From CAYMFD01 sp964389475 (lineage in GTDB: Bacteria > Bacteroidota > Bacteroidia > Chitinophagales > Saprospiraceae): 18,838 bases of DNA. A program made the position numbers and the translations under genes. Of this stretch, positions 9,352-16,941 are shown piece after piece. Each line of letters opens with the position of its first letter. The first letter of the stretch is position 1. The stretch lies in assembly GCA_964389475.1 (NCBI GenBank), contig CAYMFD010000077.1:1-18838 (forward strand), written 5' to 3'. The notes under the pieces are model-generated. The model saw only the letters and a list, made by a program, of their open reading frames with translations, had not been told where the DNA came from and searched no databases.

Positions 9352-9412
9352 ATGATGAAGTCTATTCCAGTCTATTCCAGTCTATTCCAGTCTATTCCTG
9401 ATTTGCGTCGTT
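9352..9412 (+). other. Out-of-frame native start and signal-peptide segment
   Basis: ATG codons at 9352 and 9355 follow the promoter, but their frame reads MMKSIPVYSSLFQSIPDLRR and stops at 9427-9429. The main ORF's frame has a stop (TGA, 9356-9358) right before the repeat and no ATG until 9413. Deleting one 10-base repeat joins the ATG to the ORF and produces a signal peptide: MMK, then IPVYSSLFLICVVM, then the lipobox-like SSAC. So 9352 is very probably the true start, and the copy sequenced here is frameshifted. Confidence 0.75.
9359..9398 (+). repeat. Tandem repeat AGTCTATTCC x4 (candidate phase-variation switch)
   Basis: Four exact, uninterrupted copies of a 10-base unit lie inside the signal-peptide codons. 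Since 10 is not a multiple of 3, each gained or lost unit shifts the frame. Four copies give OFF. Three or six copies put the ATG at 9352/9355 in frame with the 345-codon body. Such tracts change length by slipped-strand mispairing. Confidence 0.9.
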
Positions 9413-10447
9413 ATGTCCTCTGCATGTAATGAATTTATAGATGAAGAAGCCAGTTTGATAGTAAGATCAGAATTTGTGCAAGCGTTGCATCAAGATGTTC
9501 TAGATCAGGTTGATGTCAAAGCCGAAACTCTTGGTAGTGGTGATGTCAACAAATCTTACACAGCATCAGAGATAGAGTCTGACTTTGAGAGTATCCTCAA
9601 CATTAAAGCAAGCCATGGCGAAACGGAGTCTACTGATTCAAAGTTTGTAACTTATGCAGCGAAGATTTATGTAGGTTCGGCCATAGACGGTGCAGAGGCT
9701 TTACAGGCATTTGAAGGTCTTTACAGTAATATCTTGTCGACTTATACGTCTTTGCCGTTTACTTCTCCTAGATATGTCTTTTCTGACGTCAATGTATTGC
9801 TCAGTGTAGATACCTTAGAAATAGTGGCAACTAGCTTTTTTGCTGACGGTGTTGAAGGTCCAGAAGGCGGTAGTAGCGGTGATTGCGTCGGTAGTTTTCA
9901 GGATGGCGATTGCTGGTATGCTGGTCAAGTATGGCCATCTATCTTAGGTGGTGGTGTATCTTGGGGTGGTGGCCCGTGCGATGGTACATGGGAGGCTGAT
10001 GGTAGTAATAGTGAGGCCGCTCAAACGGTGGTAGAAGATGCCATCAATGCTGCCGTACCTACTATGCGTCCTGCTAAGGATAAATTCTCACCATCGCAGA
10101 TAATTGTTTATGACGATATCGAGTGTCTCAATACATTTCAATACCCGGGCCCTGCGGAGTGTGACGATATATTTAACGACTTTTTTGATCCTACCAATAC
10201 ATCAGATCCAGGTGATTTAGGTGAGCTATCTTACAACGGTATTTTACTTAATTGTGCTCAATGCCATATTACTGAATTTCTTGCCAATCAAATACCCGCT
10301 GGATACGTATTGACATCGGTTTCAATTATTACTGATGGATTAGGTGGAGGTTTAGAACATGGTTGGTTTATCGAAGAATATTGTTTTGGTATACCGAGAG
10401 TGGTTGAAATTACAGATGAATTACCAACATCAGATGACCTGTTATAA
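9413..10447 (+). CDS. Cysteine-rich putative surface lipoprotein, frame-controlled by tandem repeat
   Basis: No family recognised. The open frame from the first in-frame ATG gives 344 residues beginning MSSACNEF. This truncated start cuts a lipoprotein signal peptide in the middle, as its Cys5 would be the lipid-bearing residue. The real start is probably ATG 9352/9355, joined when the repeat has three or six copies. The body is acidic and has a glycine/tryptophan-rich centre with Cys158, Cys167 and Cys189 (SSGDCVGSFQDGDCWYAG, then SWGGGPCDGTW), then Cys238 and Cys250, and a CAQCH sequence at 281-285 that matches a haem c site by pattern. With only one such motif and no cytochrome context, disulfides seem the likelier role (inference). 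The next gene overlaps its 3' end. Bases are more A/T-rich than in mfd or the genes to the right. Surface location and variable expression are inferred. Confidence 0.65.
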   Translation: MSSACNEFIDEEASLIVRSEFVQALHQDVLDQVDVKAETLGSGDVNKSYTASEIESDFESILNIKASHGETESTDSKFVTYAAKIYVGSAIDGAEALQAFEGLYSNILSTYTSLPFTSPRYVFSDVNVLLSVDTLEIVATSFFADGVEGPEGGSSGDCVGSFQDGDCWYAGQVWPSILGGGVSWGGGPCDGTWEADGSNSEAAQTVVEDAINAAVPTMRPAKDKFSPSQIIVYDDIECLNTFQYPGPAECDDIFNDFFDPTNTSDPGDLGELSYNGILLNCAQCHITEFLANQIPAGYVLTSVSIITDGLGGGLEHGWFIEEYCFGIPRVVEITDELPTSDDLL

Positions 10448-11891
10448 ATTAGGAATAGTTGCATTTTTGGACCATTTATTTGCAATACTTCTATTTGTCC
10501 CATCGCTAGTCTATTCGCAAACAGATTTACTTACAGAAGTAGACATTGACGTACCATCTTACAGTACAGCTCAGATTTTATCCTTCCATAATGGACAGAA
10601 GAATTACATCTGCCCAGTACAGGTGACATCTATCGGGTCAGTAGAATGTTACTCAGCAGGTCTGGGGGTAGAACCTACGCCGATAGCGGTGCAGTCTAAC
10701 ATCGCCAACTTCGATGTGGTTAACCTTTACGGGACTGCAGCAGTAAGTGATGGTAGGCATGATGCTTTAGTTAGCTTGGTAGATGCTAATGGTAACGCAA
10801 GATTAGGTGTTGCTCAGATAACAGAAGATCTCGTTGTGGACTCATTGTACACCAGTGTGCCTATTATAGATCAATTTGTCATTTATTACTTTAACTATCT
10901 ACCTCGATATAACCCACTAGATCAGGCATTTGAGTGGGTAGTTACAGCTTTTGATAGTCCCCGTACTACTTTTGGTAGCGTCTATAGGTTTGTTAGATCA
11001 GATGAAGGATATGAAGTCTTTGAAGGCGGTGTGGAACAATTGAGTTTACGATCGACCATGGTACTCGATACATTTTCTGGTGATTATTTTATGTTTAAAG
11101 GCGGTAACTTATATCGCTATGATGCGGACCTCCAAGATGAAACAGCCATACCCATAGATCTAAGTCAAACCCCTCTCGAGAATCAAGGACCATTTTGGTT
11201 TATTGAAGAAATAAGAGAGGATAGTATTGTTCTATTAGAGAATCATAGAGGCCCTGACTACTCCAGTGACCTGTATGACGTTGATGGTTATGTCTGGCGA
11301 TACGTAATACCCAAGACGGGATCTGAAGAACTTTTGCCTCCCTCTAAGGATTCCTTATTTAAGGATATGCTAGACAATATTCGACTCTATAATAGGCAGG
11401 GCGACTTAAACGCCTCAATATGGCATGAGGGCTTTAGTATTCAAAGCTTTGATGGTAGCACTATTTTGATAAATAGTCCGCTACTGACTACTACATTCTC
11501 CACAACACGGCGAGAAAACGAAATAGTGACAGATCTTGCTATTCTTGACAACCGATCTCTACTGGTGACTGGCTTCTACGATCGACGGTTTGAAATGTTT
11601 TACTACATCCTCGACTTAAATGATCCCTTCTTGACGGAGGTGGATCGTACCACTATACCGCTAGAGGCGGGCCACAGTGTCTATCCTAATCCTACGCAGG
11701 GCAAAGTCTTTACGGATCAAGATGTAGATGCTTTTGAGGTGTTCGCTGTTACGGGCCAGCAACTGACACCTTACACGAGCTTAAGAGAGGAGGATAGCGT
11801 CATCGACCTAGGCCACTTGCCAGCAGGTACTTATGTCCTACGCCTTTATCTAGGTGGTAGGCAGTATAGCAGACAGGTGGTAAAGCAGTAG
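10434..11891 (+). CDS. T9SS type A sorting domain protein, function unknown
   Basis: I choose the ATG at 10434, which gives 485 residues and a clear signal peptide (MTCYKLGIVAFLDH, then LFAILLFVPSLVYSQ|T). The open frame extends back to 10359, but that would bury the signal peptide behind 25 polar residues. The start overlaps the stop of the preceding lipoprotein gene by 14 bases, so translation may be coupled. The middle has repeated strand-and-turn blocks such as YRFVRSDEGYEVFEGG and LYRYDADLQDE, compatible with a propeller but unassigned. The C-terminus is a standard type A sorting domain: GHSVYPNPTQGKVFTD, FEVFAVTGQQL, then LPAGTYVLRLYLGGRQYSRQ and VVKQ. It would be exported by T9SS to the surface. 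A small hairpin (GCTTC/GAAGC, 11896-11914) follows the stop. Confidence 0.8.
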   Translation: MTCYKLGIVAFLDHLFAILLFVPSLVYSQTDLLTEVDIDVPSYSTAQILSFHNGQKNYICPVQVTSIGSVECYSAGLGVEPTPIAVQSNIANFDVVNLYGTAAVSDGRHDALVSLVDANGNARLGVAQITEDLVVDSLYTSVPIIDQFVIYYFNYLPRYNPLDQAFEWVVTAFDSPRTTFGSVYRFVRSDEGYEVFEGGVEQLSLRSTMVLDTFSGDYFMFKGGNLYRYDADLQDETAIPIDLSQTPLENQGPFWFIEEIREDSIVLLENHRGPDYSSDLYDVDGYVWRYVIPKTGSEELLPPSKDSLFKDMLDNIRLYNRQGDLNASIWHEGFSIQSFDGSTILINSPLLTTTFSTTRRENEIVTDLAILDNRSLLVTGFYDRRFEMFYYILDLNDPFLTEVDRTTIPLEAGHSVYPNPTQGKVFTDQDVDAFEVFAVTGQQLTPYTSLREEDSVIDLGHLPAGTYVLRLYLGGRQYSRQVVKQ

Positions 11892-11976
11892 CGTAGCTTC
11901 ATACCACTCGAAGCATTGGTTGTATTCTCACAGGCGATTGATAACGATTCCTAATTTGCTTCCGTACTTTGCAGAC

Positions 11977-12816
11977 GTGAATCGACTACTTGCCTTTGTA
12001 AATCAGCCCTTCCCAGAGGACCAGACGCCACAGCGGAGGATCATTATCAATGTGGTTATCGCTTCGTTTATCACGTTTTTTCTATATGCCTTTGCACCAT
12101 TTGATCTTGACGAGGCGCCAGGTAGTCTGCTGCGGCATGCCGTCGTCTATGGTATTATTACGTTCGGTGTGTGCCTGCTTTTTGACGTCGCTTACCTACT
12201 GCTAGGTATCCGGACGGACGTGCCTACGTGGACATTGGGTAAGTGGGTCGTAGGTATACTGCTGCTCGTATTGGCGATCGGGGGATGCAATTTCTTATAC
12301 ACGATCCACATAGGTGGAGGAGGATTTAGTTGGAATTTCTTTATGGGTATGCTAGGTCGTACTGCCGTGGTAGCGTTCTTCCCGATTGCATTGACGGGCA
12401 CATTTAAGGTAAGGTCCAAGGCAGCGTTTTACACCGAGGTATCGGCCGATATCCGACCCACACATGCGGTAGACCGTAGCCCTATTATTATATCAATCGT
12501 AGATGACAAGGGTGTAGAGGTAAGTCGTGTAGACAAGAGAGACGTCTTGTATCTCGAGTCTCAGAAGAACTATGTCTTGGTCCATAGGAGATCTGCTGAT
12601 ACGGCTGACCGGATTCGTGTGACGCTGGCTGATGCGTCTAGGCAGTTGCAGTCATATGGTCTGCTGAGGTGTCACCGCTCGTTTATCGTTAACCTCGCCG
12701 AGGTAGACAAGGTGACCGGCAATGCGCAAGGCCTACGCCTACATCTCGCAGACTCGCAGGCGATCGTATCTGTCTCTAGGTCATACGTTGATGATGTGCG
12801 AGCGGCACTGCAGTAG
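11977..12816 (+). CDS. Membrane-anchored LytTR family DNA-binding regulator
   Basis: A C-terminal LytTR domain (about the last 100 residues) is evident from DVLYLESQKNYVLVH, LRCHRSFIVNLAEVDKV and IVSVSRSYVDDVRAAL. It binds short direct repeats in promoters. Upstream are about four hydrophobic segments: IIINVVIASFITFFLYAF, HAVVYGIITFGVCLLF, WVVGILLLVLAIGGCNFLY and MLGRTAVVAFFPIAL. The regulator therefore sits in the inner membrane with its DNA-binding part in the cytoplasm. There is no response-regulator receiver domain. I start at the GTG (11977, reading VNRLLAFVNQPFPED), as related proteins begin just before an NQPFP block. The frame also extends to a TTG at 11920. The next gene encodes a membrane/beta-barrel fusion and could be a target or partner, but this is only adjacency. 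Confidence 0.8.
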   Translation: MNRLLAFVNQPFPEDQTPQRRIIINVVIASFITFFLYAFAPFDLDEAPGSLLRHAVVYGIITFGVCLLFDVAYLLLGIRTDVPTWTLGKWVVGILLLVLAIGGCNFLYTIHIGGGGFSWNFFMGMLGRTAVVAFFPIALTGTFKVRSKAAFYTEVSADIRPTHAVDRSPIIISIVDDKGVEVSRVDKRDVLYLESQKNYVLVHRRSADTADRIRVTLADASRQLQSYGLLRCHRSFIVNLAEVDKVTGNAQGLRLHLADSQAIVSVSRSYVDDVRAALQ

Positions 12817-12988
12817 CGCCATTAGTGGCTATTTACTGCCTTGTCATTCGTCCCAGCCCCTTGTTATTAAGCCCGTTGGCTTGTTACTGGACCCTGTGAG
12901 CAGGTGTTTATCCCACGTTCTTGTGTGAGGCGATGAGTCCGTCTAGATTCGTCTTGTCGATAATTGACTTCACATTAAATCGTTTGCT

Positions 12989-14923
12989 ATGGAGACGCTG
13001 TATTCATTAATACTTATCATACATGTTTCGGCAGGCTTTACGAGTCTCTGCTTATTTTGGATACCCGTCATGGTTAAGAAAGGTGGGAGGGTGCACAATA
13101 TCATTGGTCGCATATACACCATCTGTATGGCCGTCGTGGCGGTGACCGCTTTGCTCTTGTGCTTGGTCAACTGTTTCAGGGGTAGGATTAACTCCGCTAT
13201 ATTTTTAGGCTACTTATCGGTTTTAACAGCCTATCCGCTATACATAGGCTACTACAGTCTTCGTATGAAAAAAGGGGTGACGGATCGCTACATCTACGTG
13301 ACGAGAGGCTTTGTCGTGCTGCTGTCGATATGGTCGGTGGCGATGGTAAGTTACGCAGTGACTTTACCCGGCGGTATGTTCAAGTCGTTGATGCTGATCT
13401 TTGGTGTGGTGGGTGGCTTGCAGGTCCGCAACCTCTTTAAGTCCAAAGCAGTTATACGATCACAGTTCAGTTGGTTGGTAGAGCACATAAGAGGGATGAT
13501 GATATCGGGGATAGCGGCACATACGGCATTTGCTGCCTTCGGTGGCAGGCGATTGCTATCTGGTATACTCAGTGACAGCATGATGATATTGCCTTGGGTC
13601 CTACCTACGGTCATAGGCGTGATTATTATCAAGGTGATGAAGCGTCGGTATGCTAGACCTAGACACGTTACAGGTCTCGCCGCAGTGGTCTGCATAGCAC
13701 TATCGATACCTGCTGCGCAGGCACAGTTGTACACGGAACAGCAGACGAGGCACCGATTTGCAGAGATGACGATAGGTCTCGACCTGCAGCAGCACCTTGG
13801 TATGGAGAGTAATTATTTGCAAAATGGTCAGGTACAATCCCTAGATGTCGACGGCAGTATAATACCTCGTATTTTGATCGGGGGTACTCACTTCTGGGGG
13901 CACGCTGACTTTTTTGTGGCCTTTCCGCTTAGGGGCCCTTCCTTCGATCGAGGCGAGCAAAGCGTATCGATCTTGTCAGGGGTAGAGACGGGCTTTAAGT
14001 ACTACCCATGGCGCATCACCCACGGCAAAGTAAGGCCCTATGTCGGCTTTACGCTTACGGACTACTACTATCGCCATACCAATGATCTACTGGCTGATCC
14101 TCTGGGAGCAGAGCAGAGTAGGGTACTCCTGCCGCTGGTAGCAGGGTTTAATTATCGACGTGGACCGCATATGCTAGAGGCGGGTATCAGCTACAATTAT
14201 GCGGGTAGTCAGGATTACTATTTGTCAGCGGATGTTGCTTCTACTGGTAGTTTGCCGCGGTTATGGGGCAATGTCTCGTACAAGTTTGCCTTCGATACTA
14301 CGATAAGTGCCGAGCGATCGTGGGAGGATGGTACTGCACAGGAGGCCGCCAAGATATTGGGAGACCGTGGTGACCTCGATGACTTCTTCGTAGGTGTAGG
14401 TCTGTCGTCTGTGTGGTGGCTGCGGTCTAGCGAGTATGTAGAGACCGTGACGCCTTACCTTGGCCGTAGCCTGGTTAATGTTATGCCCGACTTCTCTGCT
14501 GGGTATTACTGGCACAAGACAGATATGGATGTGGGGCTGTCGTGGCGATCCTATAGTCAGGGTATGCGGGCCTACGACGCGGCGGAGCAGTATGGACGTA
14601 AGAGTCTAGCTATAGAGGCTAAGAAGTACCTAGGCGACTACCATGGTTTTGTACCATTTGCAGGGCCAGTGCTCAGTCATGAGTGGCTAGACTATAGCCA
14701 TAGCGTGGGTAGTAGCACCACTTCCGTCCAAGATCAGCAGCTCGGCATGGGTTTAGTCTTTGGCTGGGATATACGGCCCAATCGTCTCCAGTGGTTTGTG
14801 CTCCGGACCAATCTGCGATACTTTCCCCGTCTCCGAGTGGATACGCCTGATGGCCTTCAAGCCCGATTTGATAATATCGAATTTAACTTTATTCAGTTTG
14901 TATTTTATCCGGGGCGGCTGTAG
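12989..14923 (+). CDS. DUF2306-like membrane domain fused to outer-membrane beta-barrel
   Basis: One uninterrupted frame of 644 codons with two parts. Residues 1-216 look like a DUF2306-type inner-membrane protein with seven hydrophobic helices. Marks are IHVSAGF in helix 1, KKGGRVHNIIGRIY after it, and EHIRGMMISGIAAHTAFAAF in helix 6. Charge placement (KKGGR, RMKKG, KSKAVIR, KRRYARPRH) predicts the N-terminus outside and residue 217 inside. Residues 217-245 then read as a complete Sec signal peptide (MKRRYARPRH, GLAAVVCIALSIPAAQA|Q). Residues 246-644 are aromatic-rich alternating strands like an outer-membrane barrel (VRPYVGFTLTDYYYR, FVPFAGPVLSHEWLDY). Either the fusion is cleaved by signal peptidase or translation also starts at the internal ATG (13637). 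No stop or frameshift separates the parts. Function unknown. Confidence 0.75.
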   Translation: METLYSLILIIHVSAGFTSLCLFWIPVMVKKGGRVHNIIGRIYTICMAVVAVTALLLCLVNCFRGRINSAIFLGYLSVLTAYPLYIGYYSLRMKKGVTDRYIYVTRGFVVLLSIWSVAMVSYAVTLPGGMFKSLMLIFGVVGGLQVRNLFKSKAVIRSQFSWLVEHIRGMMISGIAAHTAFAAFGGRRLLSGILSDSMMILPWVLPTVIGVIIIKVMKRRYARPRHVTGLAAVVCIALSIPAAQAQLYTEQQTRHRFAEMTIGLDLQQHLGMESNYLQNGQVQSLDVDGSIIPRILIGGTHFWGHADFFVAFPLRGPSFDRGEQSVSILSGVETGFKYYPWRITHGKVRPYVGFTLTDYYYRHTNDLLADPLGAEQSRVLLPLVAGFNYRRGPHMLEAGISYNYAGSQDYYLSADVASTGSLPRLWGNVSYKFAFDTTISAERSWEDGTAQEAAKILGDRGDLDDFFVGVGLSSVWWLRSSEYVETVTPYLGRSLVNVMPDFSAGYYWHKTDMDVGLSWRSYSQGMRAYDAAEQYGRKSLAIEAKKYLGDYHGFVPFAGPVLSHEWLDYSHSVGSSTTSVQDQQLGMGLVFGWDIRPNRLQWFVLRTNLRYFPRLRVDTPDGLQARFDNIEFNFIQFVFYPGRL

Positions 14924-14972
14924 TCCGTGCCGGCCCATAAAAGTCATCTAGTGTAAGTATCGACCTTTGTAT

Positions 14973-14994
14973 CCTTGTCTCAGTGGTGACAAGG
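14973..14994 (+). terminator. Possible terminator hairpin after the fusion gene
   Basis: CCTTGTC (14973-14979) and GACAAGG (14988-14994) form a perfect 7-bp stem with an 8-base loop, 50 bases after the stop. There is no T-run behind it, so it is a weak candidate and may only stabilise the transcript end. Confidence 0.3.
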
Positions 14995-15061
14995 TGGCAA
15001 TCTGATTGTACAGTATTGATATTTATCGGTAAATTGAGTGGATTATACATCTATCACAGCT

Positions 15062-15369
15062 ATGACTACTCGACTCATTGTTTGCTTCGCTTTATGGAGC
15101 TTTTGCGCTGTAGCTATCGTTGCACAAGACTGTAGGGGGGTTCTTGCAGACGCAGTCCGATGTAGATGCTTTCATTATCGACAATCCTGATTGTGAAATT
15201 ATAGAAGAGCTTCTCGTGTATTCGTCTGACGTAGACCCCATCATCAATTTGGGCTCTGGGTGGTTGTGATGATCATGTCGCAACGATTGTCGGTACATAT
15301 GAGCCAGAGGAGGTCAAGGTATTGCCAGATAGTGTGGCCTACTATGGCCTTGTCGTCAGGGTCACATGA
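15062..15369 (+). pseudogene. Decayed, internally deleted copy of the neighbouring T9SS cargo gene
   Basis: An ATG at 15062 opens a signal peptide (LIVCFALWSFCAVAIVAQ) followed by DC. At a run of six Gs (15135-15140) the frame shifts. In the next frame FLQTQSDVDAFIIDNPDCEI then DVDPIINL matches the intact downstream protein (FSTQTEVDNFIIENPDCTT, DPILNL). After about 15252 the sequence jumps, in a third frame, to ALGGCDDHVATIVGTYEPEE and VKVLPDSV. This matches VALGACDDDLGEVVATFTPT and KVLRDSV roughly 290 residues further on in the intact protein. So most of the middle is deleted, and the copy ends at TGA 15367-15369 without a sorting domain. The sequence before each ATG also shares a TTAYACTATCACA-like stretch, indicating a tandem duplication that then decayed. 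Confidence 0.8.
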
Positions 15370-15446
15370 TCGCACTTTCTTACTAGCTTGACCGAGTTGG
15401 TAAGTACAGATAACGTATTTTAGAATTACACTATCACATTGATGTT

Positions 15447-16919
15447 ATGAAATTGACTATTGGAGTTGTTATAGTGACGTTGTTGACCATGTTGACAACA
15501 GCCCAAGGTCAAGTATGTGATGGTGACTTTAGTACGCAGACCGAGGTTGACAATTTTATAATTGAGAATCCTGATTGTACAACACTAGGGTTTCTCAATG
15601 TCCAACATTCTGAGACAGATCCGATCCTAAATCTTGATGGTCTACGTAACATCACAAGTGTCCTAAGTGATGTAGATGCCTACCAGAGTACCGTGTTGGA
15701 TTTTTCGGGGTTGGATAATATTCGGGAGATAGGGATCCTCTTTCTTGATCGATGGATAACCAATGACTCGACGTATGCTCGGTTCGAATCTTTAGAGAGG
15801 GTAGAGAGCTTTTACCTTTGGGATTCTGATCTCAAAGAATACGATGGCTTAGCCAATCTGTGTACCGTAGTAGATGAAGCGGAGGTCAGAGATAATGATT
15901 CTCTTGCCACACTCTCTTTTTTCAGTGCTATCGAAGATATTGGATTGTCACTGATCGTGGACAACAACCAGTCTTTATCCGCAATTGTAGGATTCGACAG
16001 TCCTCGTTTTATATGGCCAGCGGGTCGTGTGGAAGTTACCAATAATCCTCAGTTAAACGATTGTGAGGTTTGGGGATTTTGTCAGTTTATCCAAGACTAT
16101 GTCACTCGTATAGAGAATAATGGTGCTGGCTGTGAGATTACTATTGGTTGGACAGATTACTGTCCATATGGTTATCTGGCAGTCGAAGGGGACAGTAATA
16201 CTTGTACGAGTATGGCATCTATAGATATCGACGAGCCTATTGATCCATCTAGCGAACCATATACGATTGCGGACGAGTACAACCGAGTTTTTACTGTCCT
16301 GCATCCATTAGAGAATATTCTCGGTACGACGACTTTCGACATATTTAATGCCAGTGATCTACCATCTGCCAATGTACCTTATTGTCAGCGGCGCCATAGC
16401 ATTATTCCAGAGGCTCAGCCTTCGGATAGTGTCTATGTGAGGTTCTATTATAGCACAGAGGAGGTACTAGCCTTGATGGATGCCGACCCAAACATCAGGA
16501 GCATAGATGATTTGAGAATTAGCGTGGCACTGGGTGCATGTGACGATGATCTCGGCGAGGTAGTGGCAACATTTACACCCACCCACCGAAAAGTACTACG
16601 AGATAGTGTCTCTTTCACATTTGATATCATGGCTAGTACACTTGGCACTTTTTACCTGCATGGTCCGCAAGACCTGTTGTTGTCAAATACAGATGAAGCT
16701 AGACACAAACTGAATGTGTATCCCAACCCAGTCATTGATAGGCTATTTGTCTCAGTTAACGAGGTCACCTCTTATAGGATTTTAGACCTCAGTGCCAGGC
16801 TTGTGCAGATGGGTACAGTGTCAGATCAAGGTGCTATTGATATGAGTAGATTAGGCGCTGGGATGTATGTTTTGGAGCTAGGTGGTGGTCAGCTCAGACA
16901 GCGAGTGTTAAAGCTGTAG
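15447..16919 (+). CDS. T9SS type A sorting domain protein with Receptor-L/LRR-like region
   Basis: A 490-residue secreted protein. The signal peptide (MKLTIGVVIVTLLTMLTTAQGQ, shown here only to its end at about residue 22) precedes VCDGDFSTQTEVDNFI. Residues 35-215 repeat a pattern of NITSV, LDFSGLDNIREIG, FESLERVESF, NDSLATLSFF and DNNQSLSAIVGF. It ends in a cysteine-bearing cap (NNPQLNDCEVWGFCQFI, then IENNGAGCEI), the layout of Receptor-L/leucine-rich-like surface proteins in Bacteroidota. A beta domain follows (about 250-400). The last ~75 residues are a T9SS type A sorting domain: LNVYPNPVIDRLFV, YRILDLSARLVQMG, LGAGMYVLEL and RVLKL. Probably a surface-displayed binding or adhesion protein (inference). 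A ruined paralogue lies just upstream. The gene is convergent with the haem peroxidase gene, with only 22 bases between them. Confidence 0.8.
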   Translation: MKLTIGVVIVTLLTMLTTAQGQVCDGDFSTQTEVDNFIIENPDCTTLGFLNVQHSETDPILNLDGLRNITSVLSDVDAYQSTVLDFSGLDNIREIGILFLDRWITNDSTYARFESLERVESFYLWDSDLKEYDGLANLCTVVDEAEVRDNDSLATLSFFSAIEDIGLSLIVDNNQSLSAIVGFDSPRFIWPAGRVEVTNNPQLNDCEVWGFCQFIQDYVTRIENNGAGCEITIGWTDYCPYGYLAVEGDSNTCTSMASIDIDEPIDPSSEPYTIADEYNRVFTVLHPLENILGTTTFDIFNASDLPSANVPYCQRRHSIIPEAQPSDSVYVRFYYSTEEVLALMDADPNIRSIDDLRISVALGACDDDLGEVVATFTPTHRKVLRDSVSFTFDIMASTLGTFYLHGPQDLLLSNTDEARHKLNVYPNPVIDRLFVSVNEVTSYRILDLSARLVQMGTVSDQGAIDMSRLGAGMYVLELGGGQLRQRVLKL

Positions 16920-16941
16920 GTCGCTGTTCCATGTATGATGC

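Noticed and set aside
9359..9398. The tandem repeat as a simple assembly error
   Set aside because: At 40 bases it is shorter than ordinary reads, and the restored frame gives a meaningful signal peptide. An error in unit count remains possible, which is why a read-level count is proposed.
10359..10433. Longer start of the 10434-11891 T9SS gene
   Set aside because: It adds 25 polar residues in front of a clear signal peptide and lies inside the preceding gene. The ATG at 10434 fits better.
12930..12960. Hammerhead-ribozyme-like core (GCGATGAGTCC)
   Set aside because: The required CUGAUGA is altered and the matching GAAA and stems are missing, so it is a chance match.
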